Position numbers and translations under genes: made by a program
Assembly (NCBI GenBank): GCA_038363925.1
Contig: JAQQWL010000011.1
Coordinates: 4,960,001 to 5,024,000 of the forward strand
Length of the DNA stretch: 64,000 nt
Direction of reading: 5' to 3'
Origin: Apiospora phragmitis
Taxonomy: Eukaryota; Ascomycota; Sordariomycetes; Amphisphaeriales; Apiosporaceae
The notes under the pieces: generated by a model
Seen by the model: the letters and a program-made list of their open reading frames with translations, nothing else
What the model was told of the DNA's origin: nothing
Databases searched by the model: none
Part shown: in pieces, positions 1 through 11,935 of the stretch
Position numbering within the stretch: position 1 is the first letter of the stretch
Layout of the letters: every line of letters starts with the position of its first letter

Positions 1-169
1 GGCGCCAAAGATCCGCAATGTGTTCTTGGTTCATTATTACTTTTTTGGTCCAGGAAAACTAGACTACAGGTACATGTTGCTACATGTTGTGATACAGATT
101 TTGGTGTTTTTGGTCTAACGTCGTCATCGTTGCATGAAATATCCGTCCCTTTCTCTCGGCCCCATTCGC

Positions 170-3100
170 TCAATCTGTTTCGTCCAGCGCAATGGCGACC
201 GGTCCTCTCTGCGCAACCGCATTCCTGACCTTGCCCAGAACGACGGACCGGCGGGCCCGGCGCTCCTTGACCGCCTTCTTCTCGACTTCGCCAAAGCCGC
301 TCATCTTCTTCCGCGGCGGCACCGCGAACATGCCGCCACCGATGCTGGCCACCGACGCCGAGAGCGAATGGCGCATCGCGCTCGCGCGGGGATGATGGCC
401 TGGCGTGCCCTCGCGAAACAATCTGTCGGGCGAGAACATGAAGGACGAGGTAAACTGCTTCTTGGGCGTGCTAAAGGGGGAGCCCTCGCGGCTCCGGGTG
501 CTGGAGCCGAAGTTCAGAGTGCCTGGCGACGCGAATCGCAGGGAACGCATCCGGTTCTCCAACAGATCAACATCGCCACTGCGCTTCTCGGCCATGGCCG
601 TCATCTTGGCGATGGTACGTACTACGGCGTCTATCGTAGGCACAGGGCCGCCCTTGCCATTGGCACCGCCGGCCGCCGCGATTTTTGCTCTTAGCATAGT
701 AAGGCTCTCTTCCGTCTCGGCCAAAAGCCTGGTAAAGTGGGCTAGATCCCGTCGAAGGTCACCCTGTCGGCCTGCCTGCTCAGTCGTCAAGGGCAGAGCT
801 CGGTTTGCAGTGGCTTGATCAGGGTCAAAGCGAGTGTGGATAATCTTCTGGAGATCATTGCGCTTGCAACGGTCGCGGACGAGGTCCCGCAGCAAGTCTT
901 GACATTCCGCCACCTTGTCCTCGGCATCGGTGATGCGAGCCTCTCTCAAGTCATGGGCCAAGTCTCTTGAAATGATCCTACTCAAATCCTCGAGCTCGCC
1001 AATGGTCCAATCCTCGGAGTTGGATAAATCTTCCTTTTCACGCCTCTCATGCCGGAGCGCTTCGGAGTGGCCGGCAATAAAGTTGGCAAGGGACCGCCCA
1101 TTGAGCCCTAGCGTATCGATCATCGCGTTGATATCGCGATACACTGCTTCAACTTGAGCAGGGATATTATTGTCGGCAGCTGGGGCTGGGCCGGCGTGTG
1201 CGATGAACTCGTCGAGGTCCAGAGTCGGCTTGATGCTAGCGCTAAGCAGTTCTTGTTTCCGCTCATCTTCTTTATCGACCAATAATTGTGCCTCCTCGGC
1301 TTCCTTTCTCTCTCGCGCCTTACGCTGTTGCTCTATGTGCGAATCGACTGCAACACTTTCTCGTCCACTGATTGGCCGACTCTGTGTTTTCTGCGACGCA
1401 CCCAGGAGCTGCGATGCCATCCCGGGGCACTGAACGACCTGGTTTGTTCGCTTCCCATTACCCTGGATGGGATGGCCCCACGTATTGGACTTGGTGAACG
1501 GGGGCTGATGGGATTGGGTTGTGGGAACGTTGGTATCCCTTGCCCTGTGTTACCGAACAGGGATTTCCGCTCGGGTTCTGGGCGAGATATTGTCGAGAAA
1601 CTGCCACCCAATCCGTCGAAAGAGCTCTGAGGGGTGAACCCTGGTGATTTGTCTTTGCTGTCCTTGCTTCCCGGAGGCGGGCTCAGATCTTTAGCGACAT
1701 CGACACCACTGCCTTCGGTGCCTGCTTCACTGGCATCTTCCCCTTCAGCTTCATCCGACTCGTCATCTTCTTCACTATCCGAGACTGGCGGTGGATTTGT
1801 GGGAAACATGAACAACCCAGTTGATTTGGGGGGTTCTCTATCAAAGACAGACCGCGGCCTTGCAGGTTGGGATGGCTTTGCAGGCTGGGATGCGACTCCC
1901 GGAACTGGTTGGAACTTCACATCGTATATCTTTTTGTTTGTTGTGGGATCAGGGGGTAATGGCGCATCATCGGACGCCTCAGGCTTGGGCTTGGGCTTGG
2001 GCTCTTCCTTTTCTCCGGGGAGAGGAGGAAACTTAACATCGTATACCTTCTTGTTGGTAGATGGATCAGGCGGGAACGGAATGTCGTCACCATGCGAAGG
2101 CGGGGAATTCGATGGTAAAGGTAATCTTTCTGCCGGCTTACTCTTCGAAGTTGGGAAACTGGGAGGTAGTGGCGCTTCTTCAGGTAATTTCCTGGAATCC
2201 GGAGAACCTGCTGATGTTGTTGATGAGGATGATGACTCGCCAAAAGGATAGGATGCCTTACTGGTAGAATCAGGGGGGAGAGGAGCGCCAGGTACCCCGG
2301 AGAGCGGCTTCGGCGATTCTGGTTCAACTTTGACCTTGGGGGGCGCCGAATATGCTCGATGTGGGCTTCGAGGGTTGGCCAAAGAAACCGCCGCCCGAGG
2401 GCGCTGTGGCGGTCTGTGAGAAGAACTTGGATGGTGCTGGGGTTGTCGTAGGTGTTGTAGATTGTTCCTTGCTTCCAAATGGGCCAGGGCTATTTGGTGC
2501 GGCAGCTTCCCCAATAGCAGATGCAAATCCACTCCCAAACATGGACATACCCCCGGAAGAGGCTTCCTTGGAGCCCTCATCGGCCTTCTGATTGGGGTCA
2601 GGCTGGAAACTAGAAGTAAGCTTGAACGGTTGGGAGCCGAAGGCATTCGACGCGCCTGCTGGTTTGGAACTCGGCGGCGGGAACGATGTACTGCTGTTAG
2701 TTTCCGTAGAAGCTTCAGTCGGTTTGCTCGAGGCAAAGATACTTGTTCCACTCTTGGCGCCACTATTACTGAGAGCCGCGAAACCTCCCTGGTTCGCGAA
2801 GCTGGCAAATCCGCCAGACGGTTTAGCTGTTCCAGCCGTACTTCCGAAGGGGGCTGCCGAAGTGGCAGATCCGATACCTGCATTTGCAGATCCAGATTGT
2901 CCAAAAGCAGGTGTGTTTGTAGCGGTCGATGCTGTAGCCCATGGAGAGACTTTGGCCCCAATCCCTGACTGCTGGCCAAATGAAGGAGTTCCAAACTTCG
3001 GGGCCGAGGCTGCAGGTTGACCCCCAAAAGAACTCGAGCCGAAAGCAGCGCCGCCAGTGCTTGAGCTTGCCGATTGCGAGCTCCAGGGCGATGACTTGGC

Positions 3101-4739
3101 TCTCAACGCCGAAGGTCCACCGAAAGCAGGTTTGCTAAGGCTAGATGGTGCCCCAAATGCTGAAGCATTGGCTGCGCCGAATGGGCTCGACGTGTTTGGC
3201 TGAGCTTGTATCCCAGAAGAGGTGCTGGACGCACCAAATGCATTCGACTGGGCTGGCTGAGCTGCTGCGGGTGCACTAGCCTCGGCAGCTACCAGATTGC
3301 GGTATGTGGTGCCTGCTCGAATCGACTCGTTATATATGATCCACCACGCCGATAGCACGCCTTCATCGTTGAGCACCCAATACCCTGGCAATGGACCGGC
3401 GGACTGCTCCATCTCATCAGTGGGGATTGGCTTATAGACAGGCTCTTTACTCGACAAATCGAGAGCCGCGCCCACAGGCAAGCCACTGTCCAGGCTCTCT
3501 CCCATTGGCAAGGTCGCACGCTTGGAATCGTCTGCGAGCTCTGTGGTTGTGAAGACGCCCGTTATTTTAGCCGCATCCATCTCGGAGGTCAGAGGTGTTT
3601 TAGAGCGAGACATCAAACCGATGTCAGGGGTTGCGGTCGAGGAGACGACTAGAAGATCCTGCAGATTTGGGTCGGGAATCCTTCAAACGTGCTGCTGTAT
3701 GATGAGGAACTTTAGGGCTCCCGAAGGGATCGACTGGATCCATCATCTTCTGGTAGTTGAAATTTGGGCCTTGGCGGGTTATCAAGTGATAACAAGAATG
3801 AGGTGGTTGCTCCGCCGTAGAGACATGGATCGATAAGAATAAATCATTTTCCAACCAGGCCAGGAATGAGACTGTCACGGTAAGTAGTCATCCTATACGA
3901 GAAAGAGTGGTGGTGTAAACATACCAAAGAAGCTCTCATTCAGAGATGGAGGCTTAGGAATCGTGGCCTTCAAGTCGCCAGTGGGCGTCATCTGCTGTAT
4001 TGTACCGTCGCCTAGTCCAGCGACCAGCTGTTTGCCCTTGGTACTCCAGGCGACGCAACTGACTTGGTCCTTCAATATCTGGCCGTTCTTCCCGGCAACA
4101 AAGTCCTTGCTCTTCATATCTGCTATGAGCAGGTTGCCTTTGTCTGTGACAACAGCGCATAATTCCCCCCTCTCGGACATTGGATTGGGTATGAGGGCTC
4201 TTAGCGATTCCCCGTTGGTTGGGATCTCGAATGCAGGGCTGGTCGAGCCCTGAAGGAGAGCTTTGGACGTCGTAGACAGCCAAACCTCCACCGTTTTCGG
4301 CTGAGAGGACCAAGTAGTTCTCGTCCGACGTGAAGGTGAGTTGGCATATCCTCGTGGGCAATGGTAGCTTCAGCTCTGGGTTGAATGATCGAAAATCGCT
4401 GTCGCCGTCTTTCGGGCCGGAAAAAGCTTTGCGCACATTTTCGGTGGTCGCGATTGTGAGGCCATCGGGGCCAGCTGCGGCAACAAGGCCTTTCCAAGAA
4501 GCAATGGTGAGGAGCGAGGCGTTCTGAGCAGGGGCGGGAGACCATGCAGAGGTGAAGCGGACTTTGGCGTCGCCAGCTATGGACAGAAAACCGAGGGTTT
4601 CGGTGGAAACAAGTTCCAAGTCCGGGCCTTGATTGACAGATCCTGCTCCTGTCCCTTGGGCTGGCCCGGGGCCCAGGGCATTGCCAACGTTCCCAAAGCC
4701 AAAAGCCATGCCTGTTGACAAGTTCCCAGTGTTGGACAA
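170..4739 (-). CDS. NUP159: FG nucleoporin Nup159/Nup214-type, with four single-base frame breaks
   Basis: This is a cytoplasmic-face nuclear pore protein that helps release exported mRNP by docking the Dbp5 helicase on its N-terminal propeller (family knowledge). The N-terminal ~470 residues look like the propeller: GPDLELVSTETLGFLSIAGDAK early, later TWLEN-like and RQGPNF motifs. A long FG/GAPF/AFG-rich region follows, then an acidic segment and a C-terminal coiled-coil region from about 1400 to 170. One 53-base intron is at 3924-3872. The frame is broken near 4262-4264, 3666-3668 and 2338-2343 (one extra base each) and near 1421-1423 (one base missing). Allowing for these, the two exons give exactly 1,504 codons plus stop. 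A second in-frame ATG at 4709 (MAFGFG) is an equally likely start. The gene diverges from PUP1. Confidence 0.9.
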
Positions 4740-5573
4740 GAGGGCCAGGTGCTCTTTCTAGAAGGGGTTTATGTGCATCGGTAGGAACGAGAGGTTGTCG
4801 CGTATCACGTCGCTCGTGGGAATGTGGCGGGCGTTGAAGAAGGAGGGAAAGGGTCTTTGTAAGAAAAATCGACCCTGAATGAAATGGGATTATTAGAGGT
4901 TGTAAATGTAAGAGGCAGGTAATCGCGACGACGACGTGACTGACCTTTACCAGTGCAAGGTAGCTATCAAAAGCCAAGGCCACTTTTTAATGGGCCCTCC
5001 CTTGAATGTTGTCGTCCAGCAGCAGCTCGGAGCCTTTCTGTTGTTCCCCCGACTCAATAAAGGTACCTAACCTGCCGGAAATGGGGGCTGAAATCAAAGG
5101 CGTATGGGCATCATAATCATTATTAATAAGTAAGTGCATGCTCATCGCCAGCGAGGCCGTGGATGAGGAACTCAACATCAAGCTCTCAGAGAGGGTACCT
5201 TTTTGTACCTTGAATCCAGGTAAGCTCCCCAGTATCTTCAATCAATCAAATCGATCAACAGAGGTAGTACCTATTGAGCGGAGGCTAGCAACTGTAAGTA
5301 CCTGGGTACAAGGCCTTTTTAGTGGGCGTGTCCGAGCTTCAAGGCAGCTCCAGCTGTTCGTCAGCGTTCCAAGCCTGCCTCATCGCTACCTACATAGAGA
5401 AGGCATTCAATTACCACCACCCAACCGTCGACGAAGCGCTGACCCGAACAGCACCACGCCCACACAATCAGCTTCATCACGATCCTCCATCCACCGAATA
5501 CTCTTTGACATCCCTCTCCGGGTGTCGGCCTGCTTAATTCATCGTACTGTGACCCAGCCTTGAAGCCGCCATC
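4740..5573. promoter_or_regulatory. Divergent promoter region between NUP159 and PUP1
   Basis: About 830 bases separate two start codons that point away from each other, so both promoters must lie here. Pyrimidine-rich stretches precede the PUP1 start, including a C/T/A-rich leader at about 5380-5570. I found no convincing TATA box, and no coding segment that matches a known protein. Confidence 0.5.
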
Positions 5574-6449
5574 ATGCCTGGCTTCGACTTCTCCAACTAC
5601 AACCGCAATGCAGCCTTGCATGCGCGCGGTGTCCCTCTACCCAAGGCCACCAGCACAGGTACCACCATCGTCGGTTGCATATACGATGGCGGTGTGGTGG
5701 TAGGTCTCATCTTCCACGCACTTGCGTAAAGTCTGCGGCAAATGGCCAACTGACCTGTCTGCCAGATCGCTGCCGATACTCGAGCCACGAGCGGTCCCAT
5801 CGTTGCCGACAAGAACTGCGAGAAGCTTCACTACATAGCGCCCCAGATTTGGTGTGCCGGTGCTGGTACTGCTGCGGATACCGAATTCACCACCGCCCTC
5901 ATCTCCTCCCAACTCGAGCTTCACTCCCTGTCCACCGGCCGGAAGCCTCGTGTCGTCACATGCATGACCCTGCTGAAGCAGCACCTCTTCCGATACCAAG
6001 GACACATCGGCGCCTACCTGGTCGTGGCTGGTGTGGACCCTACAGGAGTCCATCTCTTCACCGTCCATGCCCACGGAAGCACGGACAAGCTGCCTTACGT
6101 CACCATGGGTTCCGGCTCTTTAGCTGCCATGTCCGTTTTCGAGACGCAGTGGAAGCCCACCCTGACCCAGCAGGATGCCATGAAGCTCTGCTCAGAGGCC
6201 ATCCAAGCTGGTATCTTCAACGATCTTGGATCCGGTTCCAACGTGGATGTCGCCGTCATCACAGCAGACAAGACTACCCTACACAGAGGCTACGTCAAAC
6301 CCAACGAGCGAAGTCAGAAGCTCAAGAACTACAAGTTCGCCCGGGGCACTACGGCGGTTCTGAACGAGAAGATCATCACCAAGGACGAAATTGGCAAGTA
6401 CGTCAGTGTGCAGACTGTAGAGGGGGAGCAGATGGAGGTGGACTCGTGA
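5574..6449 (+). CDS. PUP1: 20S proteasome subunit beta-2 (trypsin-like), Pup1/PSMB7 type
   Basis: This is the catalytic beta-2 subunit of the 20S proteasome core, an N-terminal threonine hydrolase with trypsin-like specificity. The start [12 protein letters not shown] matches the family propeptide. The processing site is PKATSTG followed by the catalytic TTIVG. The family motifs [50 protein letters not shown] and FARGTTAVL follow in the usual order. One intron, 5700-5765 (66 bases), splits GGVV from IAAD. The spliced protein is 269 residues, normal for the family. No frame break is present. It is convergent with the GNAT gene and divergent from NUP159. Identification is secure. Confidence 0.97.
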
Positions 6450-6956
6450 AAGGGACGAGGTTACGTAACGGTTATGGACGACATCAGGTCTTGATGAGAG
6501 CACTCTGTATTTGTATACTGTGCCATAATAGACGGCGTCAATCGCTGGGAAATCTACCCGGCTCTGTCACATCATTCATTGCTCCTTGCTACAGGTATTA
6601 GATCGACATGGTGAAGCCGCCATCAGTGTGGAGCGGTTCACCCTTACAGTACAGTTGGTTGTGTACTGCCCGGGTCCGTCAGGTGCCACCGCTATGAGGC
6701 CCCTTCCACAAACCATGTTCACAAGCTCCAGCTTAACGCAACCGCAGCAGCGAGGAGAGCGCGAGTGATTTGTACGACGGGTTAGTTAAGCAAGTGACAC
6801 CAACCAAGGTAGACTCCTCGTCTATCCTCCGGGCTACCTTAAGATTTGTGTAAAGCGTAACCCTTCTGAAGCTCCTACGGTACGGTACCAAACCTAGAAC
6901 TGGTTCGCTGCAATTCGTATGGGAAGGCGTTCCCAATCTGGTTGTCCCCGTGTATT
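6450..6956. other. Intergenic, convergent 3' ends
   Basis: About 500 bases between the PUP1 and GNAT stop codons. It should hold both 3' UTRs and polyadenylation signals. I see no open frame with protein-like composition and no repeat. Confidence 0.5.
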
Positions 6957-7656
6957 TCATTTCAGTCCATCCACGTCGTCCCGAAGCAGTCCATACACAT
7001 GCGCATCCTAACAGGTGATCTTAAGTCAGCGTCGTTCCATAGTGAATGAGGGTCGGCTGAGCAGGGACTCGGAAGCCCTGGGGACCACTTACCATGACCA
7101 CGCCCTTTTTGCAGACGGCACCGCGCATCACGCCATCCTTGGTGAACCCGGCCTTCTCCAAGACCCGCATGCTCCCGGCGTTCATCTGATAAACTTCAGC
7201 CTCGAGCCGATGCAGCTCGGGAAACGTCTGGAAGGCCCAGCGCACAAACGCCTGGACCGCCGTGGTCGCGATGCCCTGGCCCCAGAACTTCTGCCCTATC
7301 CAATACCCAAGCTCCCAGGTGCGGGACCGGACGTCGCGGCCCGGTGTCAGGCCCATGCCGCCCGCGAACTCCCCCTCGCCGTCTTCCCCTTCGCCGCCGC
7401 CGTTCGGCGTAGCGAAGACGGCGAAATCGAGAACGGGCTTCGCTTCCAGCGTCGACTTGATGAACGTGTGCGAGTCCTCCAGTGTGTAGGGGTGGGGAAA
7501 TCGGTCACGCAGGAAACGGACCACCTCGGCGTCGTTCGCCAACAAGGATGCGGCAGGGGCGTCCCTCAGGTCATAGGGCCGGAGATAGCATATGGGAGTT
7601 GTCACGATGCGAGCTGGAAAGGCGCCACTGGCGGGTTCTGTTTGCAGAGTCGCCAT
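6957..7656 (-). CDS. GNAT-family N-acetyltransferase (RimJ/RimL type)
   Basis: A GCN5-related acetyltransferase, transferring acetyl from acetyl-CoA to an amine; its substrate cannot be told from sequence. The fold signals are a first strand (YLRPYDLRDAPAASLL), WELGYWIGQKFWGQGIATTAV carrying the acetyl-CoA pyrophosphate-binding GQGIAT loop, and NAGSMRVLEKAGF near the C-terminus. The terminal exon is easy to miss: an 85-base intron (7092-7008) has a clean GTAAGT donor, and the last exon (7007-6957) encodes DAHVYGLLRDDVDGLK, the usual GNAT ending. Reading through the intron would give a different, non-conserved tail. The start at 7656 (MATLQTEP) is preferred over an upstream ATG at 7698 because the extra residues are not family-like. 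Length is about 205 residues. Confidence 0.88.
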
Positions 7657-8371
7657 TGTAAGCAGATGACGGGGATGTTGGGATAAATAAAAGTGCAAGT
7701 CCGAGTCTTTGCGTGACTAACTACTGGGTACAATACCTGTATACAAATATCTGTCGTACAAGTCTCTTGGGTGAATTCATCCTGTACCTTATATACCAAT
7801 CATATCATACTTGTTGTGACTGGGCTATCCGTACAGTGGGTCAGGTTTATCTGAGTCACTGCCCGTCCTGTCAGCTTACACTACATTATTTGACCAGCCT
7901 ATGTGCTTTCTTGCAGTAACCGTACTCCTATCTCCTTTCAACCTGGTTGGGTAGCGAAGCCAACAAGCCGATGCCGTCGGTCATCTCACTTGACACATCG
8001 GCTTCGGCTTGTCGGCGTCGTCATCGGCTTTCGTCCCGGTGATATATTCTTAGAGCAGTGACTTGGCACTACAACGAAAAAGCCGTCACTAAAGTCAAAT
8101 CAACTATTTTTGTATTAAAACTTTTGGGTAAGGTATATAAACATCTAAGACTACAATATACGTGGCATCTTATCTACTTTAGTCATGCGAGTAAATGCCA
8201 AACTTGACTCAGGGGGACAACATCTATTATCGATCAAGTAGTTGTCATGCTCAAGGGTGGACTACTATGATAGTACCGCGCGGAGATCATGCCTCCCGAT
8301 ATCCTCTGGTTGGCTACCCGCTCTAGTTGTTTGGTTAGTGCTTGAGCACCGATGAAGATGCAGACACGAAC
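7657..8371. other. Intergenic with AT-rich tract and inverted repeat
   Basis: No gene is supported. The stretch has an imperfect inverted repeat at about 7965-8030 (AAGCCGATG with two copies of its complement downstream) followed by an AT-rich tract at about 8060-8210. It lies between the GNAT start and the 3' end of the flavin oxidase. Confidence 0.5.
7965..8030. repeat. Short imperfect inverted repeat
   Basis: AAGCCGATG at 7965-7973 has its exact complement CATCGGCTT at 7996-8004 and again at 8022-8030. Either 3' copy could pair with the 5' arm. It may be the end of a decayed small transposon or a hairpin in the oxidase 3' region; the sequence does not decide. Confidence 0.4.
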
Positions 8372-10336
8372 TTACGCTGGACACAGTCGACCATCTTCTG
8401 AAACCTTCCAGGCCTCACTTCCTACTCCGACTGTAGCGTAGAAGAAGTTGGCAGGGTCGAATTTCTGCTTGATAGCTAGCAGCCTCTGGTAATTGGATCC
8501 CCAGTAGGTGTCCTGGAAATTGGGTTGGCGCCAATCGCCCTCGTTGGCTAAAATCCGCCATTAGCAATCTTCATCTGGCGCGCTACCATGCAGCCATGAG
8601 CTTGTGCGAGCGGGGGTCTTTTACCGTATGAGCCAGATCCAACTGTGGCTGCCTCAATTGCAGGCATGATCTTCTCCGTCATCTGGTCTTGCAGGGCAAC
8701 CATCTCTTCCCAAGGAGCTGTAAAGTTCCAGGGCAGGGTAAGAGTGGTGTGAACAAGGGCGTCGCGCCACGCTGGATGAACAGACGTGGTTTCACTGGTT
8801 CCAAAGGAAGAGACGTCGGTTCCGACGCCGATCCAAGTCGCTCCTTGCTCAATAATGCTTCGCCAGGTCGTAGATATCTCGGCCGCCACAGAGCGAGGGA
8901 TCAGTCGCGCACCGTACTGGGCAATTCCAACCTGGATGTTGCCGAGAGGCAGCGGACCAAAGTAGTTGTCGTAGTGCTCGTAGTAGCTATCAAACTGGCT
9001 ATACGCCACGGTATAATTGATATCGAGAGAGTCAAGCTCTGAGACAAAGGGTCGCATGATAGTCTCAACCTCCCCCTTTGTCTTGTTATAGGCGTTGAGG
9101 GGTGAGATCATGAAGAAACTGTCGGTGAAGTAGTAGACCACCATGGACCCAGCATCAACCATAGCCGGCAACGCCTCGTGGAAGGCCTGAATGGCCTCGT
9201 AGAAGCTCTCTTTCGGGTTGTTCTCCGTATAGAAGGACAGCGTAGCTCCACCGATCGTGGCGTCCGGGAAGGCCTTGGCAGTCATTGAAACAACCACGCC
9301 AAAAGTGCCACCGCCACCCCCGTTGAGAGCCCAGAACAGATCCGGGTTCTCGGTTCGGCTGGCCTTCAAGAAGGTTCCATCAGCGGTAACGACCTCCCAG
9401 GACAGGACATTATCCGCGGCTAACCCAAATGAGGTGCTGAGAGCAGAATGACCGCCTCCTTGGGCATATCCACCTACAAGTTGAGCTTACGTTAGCATAT
9501 ACGGACTTGTGGAGAGCCAAAGATGTTGGCCACGAGAACTTCCCGACAGTGTGAGCCCTGCAGCCAAGAACAACGCGTGATAGTATTACTGACCTGCAAT
9601 GCCAACGGTAGGGCATTCGCCTCCCACAACGACTAGCCCCTTGTCACGGCCAGCTTCCAAAATGTCAAAACCTTGAACACCGGCACCGAGCTTGACGGCC
9701 TTTCCTTGGTATCCTTGGTCATTGCTGTCGAGGAACTGGATGTCCTTGAGGTAGTGAGTCCACACAGCAAGTGCGCCGGCACCTGTCGAACGTCCGAGAT
9801 AGTCGTGGCCAGTATTGCGGATGACGAATCGGATGTTCCTGTCCTTGGCAAAGGCAACAGCAGCCTTGATGTCATCGACACCAGTGGCGTTGACGGCATA
9901 GCGGACGTAGTTGCCCAGCTCGCAGGGACGAGACTTGGGCTGGAAAGGGTCACAGCTCTGATTGGCGAAGAACGGCGCCATTACCGAAGAAGAGGAGCTC
10001 ATGCTGCCTCCAACATTAGCATACGATAGACGGTGAGCTCAAGCATGGGGAAGGCAAACTAACTGGACTTCCTCGAACTGCCATTGCTGCTGCAGGTTTT
10101 CGCAAACTTCTGCATCATAATCTGACCCATGGCAAGGTGCGCCAAGGGGGGACTGTCTTCACTAGACGACCCCCAATAGTGCTGTTCAACTTATCCCACT
10201 CTGCAGGCGCAGGCCAGCAGCTGTCTCCGGGGAAGCATTTGCAGCTGTTTGCTGTCCCTATGGTGGTGGCACTATGGCAACGCGATACTGCAGTGGCGAC
10301 CTGGACGACGGCTAGCAAGCCAAAAAGGAGCTTCAT
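8372..10336 (-). CDS. Secreted FAD-linked oxidoreductase, berberine-bridge-enzyme (BBE) type
   Basis: A vanillyl-alcohol-oxidase/BBE superfamily flavoenzyme, probably secreted: it starts with the signal peptide MKLLFGLLAVVQVATAV. An FAD_binding_4 region follows with NTGHDYLGRS, whose His matches the covalent FAD attachment site, and GGECPTVGIAGGYAQGGGHS, whose Cys matches the second attachment site. GLAADNVLSWEVV and the C-terminal BBE motif NFQDTYWGSNYQRLLAIK complete the pattern. Introns: 10063-10004, 9593-9474, 8624-8548. One extra base in the G6 run at 10146-10151 breaks exon 1; without it the exons total exactly 569 codons including stop. The substrate is unknown; relatives oxidise sugars, alkaloids or secondary metabolites. 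No biosynthetic cluster genes are adjacent. Confidence 0.9.
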
Positions 10337-11640
10337 GCTGGCGAGCACGAAATATTAGCAATAAAGAGAGGCGAGTGGCCAAGACCACAAGATGAGAGGG
10401 GAAAACGAATGGACGCGCTTGAGAAGAGTAAGCGTTGCATTGCGATCGGCCACGAGGAACTTTGTTCTCTTTTGACATATCTCGGCATGCAACCTAGAGC
10501 GCGGTGCGTCCGGGGTATGTAGTATAACTCCGTGCAGGCCAGTGGCACAGCTTATACGGTATTTGGGCATCAGAATGTGTAAACCCGGACGGCAGTTCAA
10601 TCAAGGGCCTCGATGAGTGGCTCTACTATCGGTCAGTGAGTACGAGTGCGGACTTACACCCGCTTCTGAAGTCCCTCGTCTGGACACTGCGGTGGAGGGC
10701 GGCTTGGGTGCTGCCGATCTATTGGACTGGGACCCGTACCCAAGATGACATGGTGGGTGGGTAAGACATGGGGTAGGCGAATTGCCTTCCACAACCGTTC
10801 GAGTCTGTCTTTTCGGGCCTAGACCGGTTCTCACATATCATTCAGTCCTTTTCAGCTGATACGTAAGTAAGGAGAACAATAGTATCGCAATCCCGAATGT
10901 CATGATGGCCTCTCCTGCTGGGGCAGTCTTTCTTCCGAGTGAAGACTAAACAACAATAAGTTTACCACACACACACACACATCCCGATATCCATCTCGAA
11001 GCTGCTAAGGTTAATAGGCTATGGCACTAAGGAAGACAGTGCGACGATTGTCTATCGGAAAGTTTCCATTGCCAGGGTAAAGCACTGCAACACTATTACG
11101 AGGGCAAAGATCGGCAGATGAGTTACCTCGTTTTGTAGCACATGACTCGCGTAAATGCGGGATGCCCGACTATTGCAATTACTACGGCGGATGTGACCCA
11201 GCAGTTTGGTATCCGCCACGTGCAGAACCACGTGGGTTCCCAGAGTGGACACCCCTTGTCACATCCCATCTTTGATATGATCGTGGCAGGCGGTGGACAA
11301 AAAAAAAGGACACTGCAAATCTGAGTATGAGCTTTAACGTAAGATACTCGCCCAACTTTAAGGATTTAAAAATAAGGAAAAACTATTGTGTTAATATTTA
11401 ATATATTAAGATTATTAAGCGTATTTTTTAAGATTTTTTAAGCCTTTATTATAAGTCGTGGGGAGCTGTGAGAATACTAGTAGTATTCGAAGGGTACTTT
11501 GGTGAGGCGTGTTTACAGTGTCTTTTTTGTCCCCCGCCTGCGTGGCTCGCGACAATGGTCGATACGTGAGGGCCTGGTATATCACTGGCCCTCGAATCTT
11601 CTCCGCTACAGCCTCGGTGTACTAAGATACCTAGACGCTC
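10337..11640. other. Intergenic, no gene seen, with CA microsatellite and AT-rich island
   Basis: Upstream region of the flavin oxidase. It contains a short (CA)n run at about 10965-10980 and a strongly AT-rich stretch at about 11330-11455 with long A/T runs and no G/C-rich codons. I see no protein-like frame. The AT-rich piece resembles RIP-mutated repeat debris, which is inference only. Confidence 0.45.
11330..11455. repeat. AT-rich island, possible decayed repeat
   Basis: Roughly 125 bases rich in TTAA, ATTAAG and TTTTTTAAG, in sharp contrast with the ~50% GC flanks. Fungal repeat-induced point mutation turns CpA into TpA and leaves such islands. No transposon ends or coding remains are visible. 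Confidence 0.4.
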
Positions 11641-11689
11641 TACTGCGTTGCTCTATGTGAATCTCGATGAGCATGCAATCAAACAGTGT

Positions 11690-11935
11690 GCTTGTAATTT
11701 ACACCAAGATCGTCTTGATGGAATCTGTCGTCGACGCTCAGTGTCGGGTAGGCAGACCAGCTGTCGACGGCCTTTGTATTGACCGCTATGTGGTCGAGCA
11801 GCTGGATGATCTCGTCGGATCGGGGGCACTCCGAGGCTTATGGGTGGCATGGGTCTTGTCGGCGACGATATCTCTGATTCCACATTACCCAGGGCCTTCA
11901 GGTGCCCCAGAATAGGAAATAAGGAGCAGGCTTTG
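11690..11935 (-). pseudogene. Possible gene relic (unrecognised)
   Basis: Two minus-strand segments in different frames read like protein. The 3' one runs from about 11830 to a stop near 11690 and includes SDEIIQLLDHIAVNTKAVD, then SWSAYPTLSVDDRF. The 5' one, about 11835-11935, includes LFPILGHLKALGNVESEI. One frame shift near 11832 would join them into one segment of about 80 residues. There is no start codon, no clear intron and no flanking coding sequence, so this looks like a decayed gene end. I do not recognise the family. A chance open stretch is possible. Confidence 0.3.

Noticed and set aside
170..4739. Programmed frameshifting in NUP159
   Set aside because: The breaks include both extra and missing bases, share no single slippery motif, and similar breaks occur in unrelated genes of the window; sequence error is simpler.
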